Assembly: GCA_951640165.1 (NCBI GenBank)
Contig: OX621250.1
Location: forward strand, 5,952,001 to 6,016,000
Origin: Pseudoips prasinana
Taxonomy: Eukaryota; Arthropoda; Insecta; Lepidoptera; Nolidae
DNA: 64,000 nt
Reading direction: 5' to 3'
This document shows positions 43,141-53,402 of the stretch, in pieces. The notes beneath the pieces were generated by a model, which made no database searches, had not been told where the DNA came from, and saw only the letters and a list, made by a program, of their open reading frames with translations. How positions within the stretch are numbered: position 1 is the first letter of the stretch; each line of letters starts with the position of its first letter. Both the position numbers and the translations under genes were made by a program.

Positions 43141-43320
43141 TGACTGCTAAACCAGAGGTCCCGGGTACAATCCCCAACCAAGAGAAATCTTTCTATGATG
43201 ACCACGATTGTTTGTTCTGTGTCTGAGTGTAATTTATCTATAATATACATATATGTATTTAGAAATATATAAGTATCAGGTGTCTGGTTGCCATAGTAGA
43301 TAGAAGATGTTAGTTGTCCC
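43141..43320 (+). repeat. SINE family C, partial
   Basis: 'actgctaaaccagaggtccc', core 'gatgaccacgattgtttgtt' and tail 'ggtgtctggttgccatagta'. It abuts the fold-back MITE. Confidence 0.65.
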
Positions 43321-43404
43321 CAAGAATAAGAACAAATTAAATATTTATATTTTAATGCATATTAAGCTTGAATTTCGTCCTATATCTATATTACATTGTT
43401 TTTT

Positions 43405-43680
43405 TTAATGTCATAGGGTGATATCGGGCAAGGGGGTCACCTTATGGTAAGTGTACACCGCCGCCCATGGACACACGCAACTTGACGCAACATCAGAGGA
43501 GTCACGGGTGCGTTGATGGCCTTAAAAAGAGTCAGCAAACAAGTGTTGCTGACCCCTCCCCCCACCGTGATGAACTCTGGCGACCCTACTCACACGCAGA
43601 AACACAACATTAAAGTTATTAATTTTATTATGAAGGAATGTCTTCTGTAAGTTGGAGGTAATATAGGTAAAATAGTCTCC
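43405..43680 (+). repeat. Dispersed repeat G
   Basis: 'cgggcaagggggtcacctta', 'aagagtcagcaaacaagtgt', 'tctgtaagttggaggta'. Confidence 0.6.
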
Positions 43681-44734
43681 TCAAAAATATATAAAATTAC
43701 AGTCCCCCTTTTATGTAGGATAGAATCACAGATAACATTTCCAAAGGAGAAGGTAATGACTCCATACATTCCTGGGCCCAGGTGTTAACTGAATCAAACT
43801 AGCCTTATTTGTCAGAGGATATAATAACAAGACCTCCCTGAAATTTTGGTCAAATTTGGCTATCCAGGAATCAAGTTATATGAAGTATAGTAAAAGTGAG
43901 GTTAAATTATAACATTGTAGTTTTTTACAAAATAATGTTGAATGGCTTCGGTTGTGTTATGGTTTTATGCATGGAGAGTGTGGCATGTCGAAGATCTGGC
44001 ACGTTTGGATCCCCCGCGCCCCGGGCAGTCACTACAGTCAAAGAAAACCACACATAAAACATGGAAAATACGTGCGCTATTAAAACGAAAGACAACGAAC
44101 GAGTGACAGTCAAAGAGCATGCAAAGGCTGTCAGGCAGAGAAACACGAAAAACACTTGTCACTTGCTTTTCAAACATATTCTGAGATTTTACCGATTTAT
44201 TCTTAATCGATTGCGAGCAATTCGTCATTATTTAATCAATTATTTCGTTTCATAACTTAATTTAAGTTTTCTCGCTTCCTAGATAGAAACATGATACGAT
44301 ATTTTGTGATTTCCTTTAGAAAAATATAACGGTATTTTTAATCCACATTTCAACTAGTTAACTGCTGGGCCCAGAAGTTTCCTTCTCCTTTTCGACGACA
44401 TCTTTTACAATATTATTAACTTTGTATCAAAACCTTGCAGTCATAATATTATCAATGCACAGCGCAGCAATTAACAAAGTAGAATAACATACTTGAACCT
44501 AGATCAACAAACAAGTCGTTTGTTGATATACCTAAACCTTTTATCGGAGTATGACATAAACATAATATATAATAAAATAACGTTCATAATTTTATCTGAC
44601 AAGCAATAAGGATGTTTTTGCAAAGCCAAATGAGCTATAGACAGTTTACTTCTGGCGAATCTCTATTTTACACCACAGAAAAGTCGAAATCCGCAGGCGA
44701 ACTTAACCCGAAGAAACCCTAGCTGAAGTAGCAT
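43681..44734. other. Unassigned
   Basis: No gene found. Overlapping minus-strand frames of 76 and 87 codons at 43925-44228 have no recognisable domain and use conflicting frames. Confidence 0.4.
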
Positions 44735-44827
44735 TGGGCGGGGCACATAGCTCGTAGAACCGGCGGCCGTTGGGGCAGAAAGGTTCTCGAGTGGCGACCA
44801 AGATGGACCGATGATCTTGTGAGATGA
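44735..44827 (+). pseudogene. RTE C-terminal fragment
   Basis: Plus-strand frame WAGHIARRTGGRWGRKVLEW then RPRWTDDLVR: the same C-terminal motif as the RTE at 22155, with the GRRSVGRPPT segment deleted. Followed by 'tgatcattatta', an ending also found at 46550. Confidence 0.7.
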
Positions 44828-44877
44828 TCATTATTAGCAATGTATAAGATTCTATAACAAACTTCCCAATGATAATA

Positions 44878-46159
44878 GGTCTTTACCTATGAAATTGCCG
44901 TTTTGTATGAAAAAATTTAAACGAATTTTTTTCATGAATTTTTTTATTTGTATTAATCGAAGTAATCACCCATGCAATCAATGCATCTTTGCCATCGCAG
45001 TGGCAGTTTATTGATGCCCTTCTTAAAGAAATCAGCTGGACGGGAGGCAACAAATTCTTCAAAGGCATTTTGTACTGCCTCTCGGGTATTGAATTTTTTT
45101 CCCGCCAAGAAGTTATCCAAATTCTGGAAAAAGTAGTAGTCTGTAGGCGCAAGGTCTGGTGAGTAGGGCGGATGACGGAGAGCTTCCAACCCCAGTTCTT
45201 GCAACTTGGAGACCGTCTGCTGTGCAGTATGAGGTCGCGCGTTGTCGTGCAGGAGCAGCGGAGACGAGCGATTGACCAATGCTGGTTGGAGATGCGCCAG
45301 CTTCTCCATCATTGTGCTCAGTTCTTCACAGTACACATCTGCAGTAATGCTCACCCCGTTTGGTAAGAAGCTGTGATGAATCACACCGGCGCTAGACCAC
45401 CAAACAGTGACCATCACTTTTCTAGGGGTAAGTTTTCGTTTAGGGCATTGTTTAGGTGCTGAACTAGGATCCAACCAACTTGCTGAGCGCTTGCGGTTAT
45501 CAAACAGAATCCATTTTTCATCGCAGGTAACAATGCGGTTCAAAATTCCTTCATTTGTGTGTCTGTTGAGCAGTGCAAGGCACGTCTCGACGCGTACTTC
45601 GCGCTGGCGATCATTGAGTTCGTGGGGCACCCATTTGTCAAGCTTTTTTACCTTGCCAATTTGACGCAAATGGACCAATATTGTTTTGACGCTAACGTCG
45701 AAAGCTGCTGCTAATTCAGCCGTAGATTGTGTATCATCAGCTTCCACAACCGCCTTTAATTCGTCATTGTCGACCAAAGTCTTCGGACGACCGCGAGGTT
45801 CATTTTTCAGGTCGAAATTTCCAGAACGGAAGCGAGCAAACCAATAACAGGTGGTGCGTTGGTTTGTAGTGTTAGCTCCGTAAACGTCGTTGATGTTGCG
45901 TGCCGCTTGTGCCGCGTTGCTGCCACGACGGTACTCATATTCCATAATTACTCGAATTTTTAACGTATCCATGATGACGAAAAAGATTGAAATGCGATGA
46001 AAATGTAACACTAATCAATAAAGAAATGACTACTTTTGGAAAAAAGAATCCATGTTTTTAAAATAAAATTAATTTGAAATTAGAATTCTTAGCCAAACAA
46101 AAATTATTTTGATTTGAAATGGCCAGTACTGCAGAACGGCAATTTCATAGGTAAAGACC
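44878..46159 (-). mobile_element. Complete mariner element (cecropia-like)
   Basis: 1282 bp, flanked by TA (44876-44877, 46160-46161). Inverted ends GGTCTTTACCTATGAAATTG (28 bp with one mismatch near the inner end). Size and structure are those of a full-length mariner with an intact transposase frame. Confidence 0.95.
44953..45972 (-). CDS. Mariner transposase, 339 aa, DD34D, intact
   Basis: Cuts and pastes the mariner at TA sites. Start chosen at ATG 45972 (MDTLKIRVIMEYEYRRG), thirteen codons inside the open frame, because this fits the usual mariner N-terminus and length. N-terminal helix-turn-helix: AARNINDVYG...CYWFARFRSG; linker GRPKTLVDNDELKAVVEAD; then the mariner signature KKLDKWVPHEL (WVPHEL). 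Catalytic residues: first D in RIVTCDEKWILFDN, second D in LLLHDNARPHTAQ, third D in PPYSPDLAPTDYYFF, 34 residues after the second. The end CIDCMGDYFD is typical. Strong resemblance to the transposase part of SETMAR places it in the cecropia subfamily. No stops or frameshifts, so potentially active. It lies inside a LINE fragment. Confidence 0.95.
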   Translation of the reverse strand: MDTLKIRVIMEYEYRRGSNAAQAARNINDVYGANTTNQRTTCYWFARFRSGNFDLKNEPRGRPKTLVDNDELKAVVEADDTQSTAELAAAFDVSVKTILVHLRQIGKVKKLDKWVPHELNDRQREVRVETCLALLNRHTNEGILNRIVTCDEKWILFDNRKRSASWLDPSSAPKQCPKRKLTPRKVMVTVWWSSAGVIHHSFLPNGVSITADVYCEELSTMMEKLAHLQPALVNRSSPLLLHDNARPHTAQQTVSKLQELGLEALRHPPYSPDLAPTDYYFFQNLDNFLAGKKFNTREAVQNAFEEFVASRPADFFKKGINKLPLRWQRCIDCMGDYFD

Positions 46160-46435
46160 TAATATTAGAGAATTGTCTACGAATAAGTTTAAAGCCAAAT
46201 TGTGTAGCAGGGCATATTACAAAATATCAGATTATTTAAGTGATAAAAGTGCTTGGGATTGAGTTAATCTGAGTCAACACACATGATTGTAATTAATCCT
46301 AAGTATATTTAATTTTAAAAAAGGATTTCTCAGTAGCCACGTCATGCACTGCACGGTAGGTTAAAAAAATATGACGATTCCACATAAATGTAAAACTTTT
46401 ACGGTATAAAGAATTTTCGTTTTTTTTTTTATTTT

Positions 46436-46655
46436 GATTACCAGATGAATAATCCCGAAATAATCCACTTTATCTTACATCTTTTATCGCAGACAAAGTT
46501 CGTACTGGAAGACACAGCGTGGGTAGGTCCCCTACAAGATGGACCGATGATCTTGTGCGGTGATCATTATTACGTGTTAACAGATGAATAATCCCAAAAG
46601 TAATCCACTTGATAAAGTTTTACTTACACTTTTTTATCGCAGACAAAGGTCGTAG
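46436..46655 (+). repeat. Direct repeat flanking an RTE scrap
   Basis: 'cagatgaataatccc...taatccact' and 'tttatcgcagacaaag' occur at 46442-46510 and again at 46580-46648. Between them 46506-46560 encodes TGRHSVGRSPTRWTDDLVR, an RTE C-terminal scrap ending in 'tgatcattatta'. Confidence 0.6.
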
Positions 46656-46848
46656 TTTTTTTTTCTGTTTCGTGCTCTAGATCGAAACTAGGTCAGGCCT
46701 GAGCGAGTGTGCATCAGGAAGGAAAATGTTCAATTAAACAATGAGGCTCGTTTAATCGCTTGTTGCATTCCACATCTTCAGCCTGATATCGTCTCATGCC
46801 GGGCATAGGCGAGTCAGCATAACAACCAATATCTTAGGTCACGCATGG

Positions 46849-46987
46849 TAAAAACCCCAGCACATCAAGTTACCCTAATCTGCCAAATTTCCCCAATTTA
46901 AAGTGAACCTTATGCTTGAGTGATTAAGTTGAAAATCTATAAAAGAATATTGACAAATTAGGTTAGCTGGATGTGCTGGCGTCTGTA
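46849..46987. mobile_element. Palindromic TA-flanked MITE, copy 7
   Basis: TA|AAAACCCCAGCACATCAAGT ... GATGTGCTGGCGTCTG|TA; diverged arms. Confidence 0.75.
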
Positions 46988-47147
46988 ACGCGACCTCAGT
47001 CTATTGCCGGACAGCGAACTGCGAGCCTTCATTCATAATCATTCCATTATTCAGAGTAAATAGCATAGCAATAACACAATATATCCCCAAATTCCAGTCT
47101 TTTCAATCATCTCCATCAGCCGTACCGGTAAGTCACTTTTTTTTTTA

Positions 47148-47322
47148 AAGACAAAGACACCGCCCGCACTAGGGAATCTTATCCCTAGTTGCGGGGTACT
47201 TTACAAACATATAATAGACGGACACAAATTACACCCAGACTCAGAACAACTATTTATGGGTCACAATAATACACGCGACACGAAGCGGCGAGGCAACTGT
47301 CTTAGCCGCTGCGCCAGACGTT
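47148..47322 (-). repeat. SINE family D
   Basis: Minus strand: tail 'cgcccgcactagggaatctt', core 'gactcagaacaactatttat', head 'cttagccgctgcgccagacg'. The region around box B is deleted. Confidence 0.75.
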
Positions 47323-47324
47323 CA

Positions 47325-47527
47325 GTGGCTCTAGTACGAGATCCTGCAGTTTACTTACTCGATCACACGTACAGTTTCGTCCCATACATTGAGCACCAGA
47401 GTTTTAGTTCTTAATAGTTTCCGCGAGAGGCGCTGGTGCCCAATGTATGAGAGGAAACTGTACGTGTGAGTAGACGGTGTATTTATGTATCGAGTAAGTA
47501 AACTGCAGGAACTCGTGCTAGAGGCAC
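47325..47527. repeat. Fold-back element with 75-95 bp arms
   Basis: 'gcagtttacttactcgat', 'cacacgtacagttt' and 'catacattg.gcaccag' occur in reverse in the right half; the right arm carries about 20 extra bases. Likely a MITE. Confidence 0.7.
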
Positions 47528-47826
47528 AGTTCGTAAGAACGATTAAAAATCGTGTTATAGGTAATTTAAAAAAGGCTATTTTTTTCGATATAAACAATTG
47601 TTTCCAAAGTCTGGTAAAGTCGTTAAAGCCCCCGTATTTCTCTATCGAGTGCACGCATACGTGCGCTGCAATTTAACCGATAATGATCGGTGCAGCCGCG
47701 GAAATGTGCTATCGTCTAAATAGCCGGTGCTGCCGGCTAATTAATAGCCGCGGCTACTGATACCCTTTGTGACGTGGTTTTGTTTGACTAACTTTATGAT
47801 GCAGCTGCTCTTCGGTCTATTATTTG
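47528..47826. other. Unassigned
   Basis: Includes a GC-richer stretch at 47690-47760 with 'agccggtgctgccggct' and 'agccgcggct', short self-complementary words. No gene. Confidence 0.4.
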
Positions 47827-48063
47827 CTAGTTGTGCCCAGCGGTTTTACCCGCGTTAAATTTCATAAATTATCACAGCTACCGTAGGTGATAGCGTGATA
47901 ATATGTAGCCTATATGTTGACTCGACTTCATGCAAAATTTGAAGTAAATTCATGCAGTACTTTTCGAGTTTAGCCCCGCCATTGACAAACAGACAAAAAT
48001 TCTAAAAACTATATTTTTGGCTTTGATATCGATAATCAATCACACCCCAAGTATCCAGTATGC
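47827..48063 (-). mobile_element. Helitron-like element, long subfamily
   Basis: 'ctagttgtgcccagcggttt', 'atagcgtgataatatgtagc', 'gatatcgataatcaatcaca'. The distal end is shortened. Confidence 0.7.
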
Positions 48064-48468
48064 ATTCAGTATGATTTATAAACTTTCACAAGTTTTCTGA
48101 TTAAACACGTTACGGGATCAAAGACACTTAAAAGGGGTATCCCACTACGTCTGATCCAAATCAGTGAAATACAAGCAGAGAAAACTTGGAGCGTGTTTTT
48201 ACGGCTTCGGATCGCACGTAATCCGCAACCGCCCTTGCAGCTTCCCGCAAGGATATACCTGGCCCTAACCGCTCAGAGCCTTTTCATGATATCATTGTTT
48301 ATTTTGGCTAACCTAAAAGTAGTAGAGAAGGTGGGAACAGTCCAAATATACAGTCCAAATTTACCCAATAAACAAATAGTTTGAAGAATGCTCCATAGTG
48401 TTCAATAAAAGAAATACACTCGCTGACATATACGCAAAAATTCGCAAGTTGGAGTAGTTCAAATCAAC
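48064..48468. other. Unassigned
   Basis: No gene or element recognised. Confidence 0.4.
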
Positions 48469-48693
48469 CATCACCATAGCCTAGTTGGTAGTGCTCCTTA
48501 GGCTTAATATTATAATACTTGTTATTAAAACCTGTGCTCAGTAGTGTTGCAATGGGGTCAAAAGCTGCCTATGTCCTGCCCCAGGGTTCAAACTATCTCC
48601 TCGCCAAGTTTCATCACGATTGGTTGAGCGGTTTAGACGTGAAAGGTAAGAAACAAACAGAGTAACTTTCGCATTCATAATATTAGTATGGAT
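48469..48693. repeat. SINE A head scrap plus Helitron-like copy
   Basis: 48469-48499 is the first 30 bases of SINE A (plus). 48500-48693 has 'ctcgccaagtttcatcacga', 'ggtttagacgtgaaaggtaa' and 'cattcataatattagtatgg', the end of a Helitron-like element (minus). Confidence 0.55.
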
Positions 48694-48774
48694 TCTGTAT
48701 GCGAATTGACCAACCACATTACTTATGCCCTATGAAATGACTTATTTGTTTCATTATGGCTCTCTTCACTTGTC

Positions 48775-48975
48775 GGGCCTGTTGGCGTAGTTGGCAAATG
48801 CTTGCTTTTCACGCCGGAGGCTGTGGGTTCGATTCCCACCCAGGACAGATATTTGTGTGAATGAACATGTCTGTTTGTCCTGAGTTTGGGTGTAATTATC
48901 TGTATAGTACAAGCTCTGCGTAGTTTGGGATCAGAGGGCCGTGTGTATATAATGTCCCAGAATATTATTATTATT
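48775..48975 (+). repeat. SINE family B, full length
   Basis: Head 'gggcctgttggcgtagttgg' and 'gtgggttcgattcccaccca', core 'tttgtgtgaatgaacatgtc', tail 'gtacaagctctgcgtagttt' ending 'gtcccagaatattattatt'. Confidence 0.85.
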
Positions 48976-50275
48976 CTCTCAGTCGTCCACCTAGGTAGCT
49001 AGGGAAGCCGCAGCTAGCTAGGCGTAGGGTCCTCGCCGGGGAGGACCGCGATGGCCTCCGAATTCTACGAAGGCACGGGATCACAGGTGGATGGATGGCT
49101 CTTCGTAGAATTCCTTGGAAAGATGCTCTCAGATATTTGTCTCTTAAATTAACCTACAGGTTGAGAGCTGTTCGCCAACTGCCCTGTGTCTTCAATTTAA
49201 CAATATAGTAGTAAATTTAGAAATACTAAGGATTGCACTTGTTCGATGTTTGACCATTAAGGTCCTATGGTCAAAGACTTAGGACATTTATAATATTAAT
49301 CTGTTCTCATTTTTAAAACTCAGTGTGTAATGTTTTTTTTTTTTTTTTTTTTTTTTTTTTATTATATTATTTTTATTTAAATTTTCATTTCATTTCATTT
49401 CATTTCAAATATTTTACTTCTAATGCCTATTATTTAAAAGTATTAGCTTTCTGCACTCCTTCGCCATATGAACTTTAACCGTTTTTCTAATATATTTCTC
49501 CTCCGTCCGCGCAATTTTCGTAAAAAGGGGTACAAAGGTTTTGCTTCACGTAAGTATTCAATAGTATGATAATGTTAGTTGTGAAACAACTTGTTATTTA
49601 TGTAAAGATATTTAAAGTTTTAGAAGACCAAAAATATAGTCTATTTTATATTGTATCAGATTTTCCTGCTGCATTGTGATATTGTTATGTACAAGTGTAT
49701 GTTAACATCCAATCTTTGCACTAGTACCCCCCTTGAATGTAAGGTATATCATATTTATAATCCCATGATCAAAATGACATACGAGTTTGGAACAATTTGT
49801 AGTAATAATACCGATCTTCAACTACTAACCATCATGTTATGTTGGATTTTCCTCTGTTCCGTTGCCCGCCTATTTGGAGATGGTTTCACAGGAATAGCAT
49901 ACAGAAGTATTACAATTAGAGTAGTCCATGGATTTTATTACATCGGTTCACTTCAATCTAGTTATTTACAAACATCTACCTAATGGTAAAAGCAATATGT
50001 TCCAATAGGATTCGAATAAGAATGATTTAATTTGTAGACACAGCAAGGTCTGATAGAATTCTTATCAGAATCCTATACACAGTATGCAATCATAACAATA
50101 AGTAAACAATTAGTAATAAATTAATACGTTAGTAGTTTTTCGTGAAACTTCAGGAGTGACACGTCCAGAAACTGCTGAGCATCCAGCAGTTTCACGCAAT
50201 TTACATAGTTCTGTGTTGAAGTGTCACAACTGTAAACAATAGAGCAGCCACGCTGTCACGCGACTTACTTCCGAT
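48976..50275. other. Intron-proximal unassigned region
   Basis: Contains a GC-rich 110-bp patch (49000-49115) with a 13-bp inverted word 'gaattctacgaag', a T run of about 30 bases at 49330-49362 and 'catttcatttcatttcattt' at 49386. A plus-strand frame of 110 codons at 49651-49983 has no recognisable domain. No known element. Confidence 0.4.
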
Positions 50276-50332
50276 TTACAACTTTGACAACGTTTCCCTA
50301 TGGATATAAAGTGTATTGATGCGAGGACATAC

Positions 50333-51124
50333 CTGTTTCCTTTTGAGCGGCAGTTTGTAGGCGGGCGCCGGCGCAGGCGCCTGGTCGCGCGCGGCCAGCT
50401 CGTCCAGCAGCGCGCCGCACTTGTCGCGCTCCGCCTCCTCGTCCGCCACCAGCAGGAAGCGGCGCCAGCGCGCCGAGTCGAAGCCCCAGTGGCACGTGCG
50501 GTGCTCCGTGGCGTGCGAGTGGCACACGAAGCGGCGTGGCGTGTACAACGCGCGACACTCCAGGCACTGCACTAGGTTTAAGTCGGGCGCGCAGGCGCCG
50601 CGCGCGCCCCCAAAGCACTCGTGGTACACGCGAAAGCCCGGCAGCTTGTGCGGCCGCGCTGCCGCCGCCGTGTGCAGCAGCGCCGCGCACAGCCGCTCCG
50701 CGTCCGTTTGCGTGATCAGCCCGCACGACGGCGCCGACTTGGGCAGCACGCCCGTCGACTTCAGCTCGTGCAGCTGGTCGGGCGTGCAGCGCGAGCAGTA
50801 GATCTGCAGGTCGTCGCACACGCGGTTGATCTGCTCCAGCGTGAAGTTGGTCAGCACAGAGGTGAGGATCTGCGGCAAGCAGAGCCGCCGCTCGCCGCCC
50901 ACGCTGAAACACGAGATAGGCTCGCCTTCCAGCAGGGTCTCGCCGCGCTCGCCCAGCACGGGGTCGGCGGCCAGCAGCAGCGGCGGCGCGGCCCGCTGCG
51001 GCGGCGGCGGCGGCGCTTCGCCGCGCGGCTCGGTGCGCCCGGCGCCCGGGCCCTGCAGGCTGCGCGGTGCGCTGGCCTGGTACGTCTTCAGCACGGAGGT
51101 GATGTGCGGCGTCACTACATCCAT
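50333..51124 (-). CDS. Snoo: Ski/Sno transcriptional corepressor, first coding exon (264 codons)
   Basis: Ski/Sno proteins bind SMAD4 and nuclear corepressors and damp TGF-beta/BMP-type signalling in the nucleus. ATG at 51124 ([16 protein letters not shown]), reading 264 codons in phase 0 to the donor GGAAACAG|GTATGT, with the exon's last base at 50333. Residues 25-60 are a Pro/Ala-rich linker. Residues 63-152 are the Ski/Sno/Dac homology domain ([52 protein letters not shown]). Residues 163-225 are the SAND-like SMAD4-binding domain ([37 protein letters not shown]) with its zinc-binding Cys/His. The motifs match Ski/Sno, not the related SKOR/fuss proteins; the insect member is Snoo, which I use as symbol. 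The exon is far more GC-rich than its surroundings. The C-terminal exons were not found in the window; they would lie at lower coordinates. Confidence 0.92.
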
Positions 51125-51700
51125 GGTCGAGCACCCCCACCGTCGCGGCGGCTCGGCAGGCGCATGTCACGAGCGAGCCTACGCGCCGGCACGCACGACG
51201 CGCTCCGCCCGCGACCGAAACATGTCTGACGGGCCGCGAGTGCCGTCGCGACGGCCCGGCCGAGCGCGCGTCGCGAGCCGCCGGCGTCTCCGCCCCGTCG
51301 CCGCACGCACACCCGTGCGAAAAATACGCAAATAACCTCAGTTTGTCACAAAACCGACACACTTTTTCGCTCAAAATTGATACCACACACACTGTCGATA
51401 CCGAACCCGTAACTTGAAGTATGATCGCCGCCGTAGAAATCCCGTAACATCCGAACGAAACGGCACGCAATAGAGTCGAGCGCGAGAGACTGGGGCGTGG
51501 ATTCCGGCGACCGGCCGCAGTCAAAGCAGCAGACGGATGGCTCGGCTACTGGAGAGTCTAGCCGGCGCCCCGCGCCCCGCGCCCGCGCCCGCCGCCGAGT
51601 CACGTGACCGACCTTCCCGTCAAAATATCCAGAATGGCGGCGCGAGCCGCGGACTGCCTGGCAATGATTAGCTTCGCTCAGACTAGACAATCACCGCTCT
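51125..51700 (-). promoter_or_regulatory. GC-rich presumed promoter and 5' UTR of the Ski/Sno gene
   Basis: Very GC- and CpG-rich up to about 51660, then abruptly AT-rich. Contains a perfect palindromic E-box GTCACGTGAC at 51599-51608 and a YY1-like 'gaatggcggcg' at 51632. Position directly upstream of the ATG suggests promoter plus 5' UTR; the transcription start and any 5' UTR intron are not determined. Confidence 0.6.
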
Positions 51701-52371
51701 AAATCGTGTAATAACAATAGGCAGATATACTTAACGAGATGAATATATGCATGAAACTAGAGTTACTCATGTAAAATTCGTATGAAATAATCTAAAATTT
51801 TACACTTCCTATTAAACTCCTATTTAAACCGGTGAATCATAAGGCACTCTGATTTTGGATACATATCAAGTTACAACCGGTATTTCATAATAAGTAAAAA
51901 CCTTTTTTTATAGTTCAATAAACCTTAAACGTATTATTTTGATATTGCGTTATTTATACACAAAAGGAATAAGTCAAATTAAATTTTTCATTAAAATTTT
52001 TAGTAAAATATATGTACTTTGTTTATAATGTTTTCTTACAACTTGTACACTTTAATATGCTTATCATAATTTTACATTCATATATATTAACGTTGCCGCT
52101 TCGGTAAAATAAAAAATATAGTTTGTTACTTAATAGCAATACATAATATTATATGGCTTAAAATCATTTATTTATTCATAACAATTTCTTTAAAATATTT
52201 ATCCTAAAACCCAATTATTTCTGCGAAAACTAAATATAAAATAAAACTATGATGCTAATATAAACTAAAATAAAATTGACCAACTAACTAACATATTATA
52301 TTATTTTTATTTATTATTATATTTCTAACATCTGTTTCATATGCGTTTAAATCTTAGTAAGCCACATAAAA
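51701..52371. other. AT-rich upstream region
   Basis: Upstream of the presumed promoter; no gene, no element recognised. Confidence 0.4.
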
Positions 52372-52733
52372 GACTTCAAACATATAATAGACGAGCACAA
52401 ATTACATCCAAACTCAGAACAACTATTTATGGGTCACACAAATAGTTGTCCAGCGCGGGCCTCGAAACTGTGACACGAAGCGGCGAGGCGATTGTCTTAG
52501 CCGCTGCGTCACACGTGCAGTCATCACTACATATACTACTTTTCTTTTGTTAATACATACTTATATAGATAATTACACCCAGACTCAGGACAAACAGACA
52601 TGTTCATATTTTGGGTACATGAACATGTCTGTTTGTCCTGAGTAGTAGAGTAGTATCTGTTCTGGGAGGGAATCGAACCCACAACCTCCGGCGTGAAAAG
52701 CAAGCATTTGCCTACCACGACAACAGGCCCGTC
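52372..52733 (-). repeat. SINE D followed by SINE B, both minus
   Basis: 52372-52515 is SINE D (core 'actcagaacaactatttatg', head 'cttagccgctgcgtcacacg'). 52528-52733 is SINE B without its 3' tail; its centre holds an inverted duplication of 'catgaacatgtctgtttgtc'. Confidence 0.75.
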
Positions 52734-53260
52734 ATAAATGGAATACCTGATTCCTTTTGAGTGGAATAATTGGAGGGAACTAAATTTATACATAGGATAT
52801 AATTAGAATATACATTAGACAGTCTGACTGGACCACCACAAGATAATATGATGGTTTTTGCCCTAAACAATCTAGACATTTAATATAATAATTCAACTCG
52901 AACAACCTGATTTGACTCTAGGACCATGACGAATGTTTTGTTATCGTAGTTTAAATTAATAAAACGAATAAGATATATACGTATATTATTATATATACTG
53001 CTGATTAAAAGAACGTAAATATTTGACGTTAGTTAATTGATAAGCGTTCTTTTTACACCGACAAATTACAATAACAATGAGTTGTCATAAGCGACAAAGA
53101 GTTTATTGCTCAAAAAAAATATTGTTTATATTTTTTTTGTAATGCTGATCATTGTGTAAGGCTTAACTTTATTTTATCTTATCTTTTGCCCGTCATTCAA
53201 GTTTGCGTAGGTAATTAGTGTTTGTGTAATAATATGGCTTATTATGTCTATTTGTATTTG
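52734..53260. other. Unassigned
   Basis: AT-rich upstream of the long hairpin; nothing recognised. Confidence 0.4.
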
Positions 53261-53402
53261 CCTATTTGTAACAATATTTTTGTTGGACTGCTTTTTAGCG
53301 TAAATAAATCGTATAAATTTGGTTTAGATAATACTCTAAATCAAATTCATACGATTTATTTACGCTAAAAAGCAGTCCAACAAAAATATTGTTACAAATA
53401 GG
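53261..53402. repeat. Long hairpin, about 68-bp arms
   Basis: 'cctatttgtaacaatatttt' onward is repeated in reverse ending 'aaaatattgttacaaatagg', with two mismatches and a loop of only a few bases. Either a fold-back MITE or a hairpin RNA source. A smaller hairpin (17-bp arms, 'ttctgaactgctattg') lies at 53472-53508. Confidence 0.8.

Larger units (their letters stand above)
44837..46435 (+). mobile_element. LINE 3' end interrupted by mariner
   Basis: 'gcaatgtataagattctata' (44837) and, after the mariner, 'gaataagtttaaagccaaat' to 'gcttgggattgagt' match 55141-55286 of the LINE at 54717. The 3' UTR 'cacgtcatgcactgcacggt' is also shared. Coding remains are only the last 40-odd residues. Confidence 0.8.

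Noticed and set aside
43925..44228. Two overlapping minus-strand frames (76 and 87 codons)
   Set aside because: Frames conflict, are Cys/Phe-rich without motif, and no repeat or exon signal supports either.
45973..46011. Thirteen extra N-terminal codons for the mariner transposase
   Set aside because: The upstream start is not ATG-supported by family length; mariner proteins are about 340-350 aa and begin close to the helix-turn-helix.
49651..49983. 110-codon plus-strand frame starting ATG
   Set aside because: No recognisable domain, AT-driven composition and no supporting splice context; probably chance.
50621..51335. Plus-strand frames of 169 and 202 codons over the same exon
   Set aside because: Arg- and Ser-rich shadows of the Ski/Sno exon and its GC-rich upstream region, without any domain.
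50298..51524. A 408-codon minus-strand frame overlapping the Ski/Sno exon
   Set aside because: It is a different frame of the GC-rich Ski/Sno exon, rich in Arg/Ala/Gly as expected for a shadow of GC-rich coding DNA; the Ski/Sno frame has clear homology and a splice donor.
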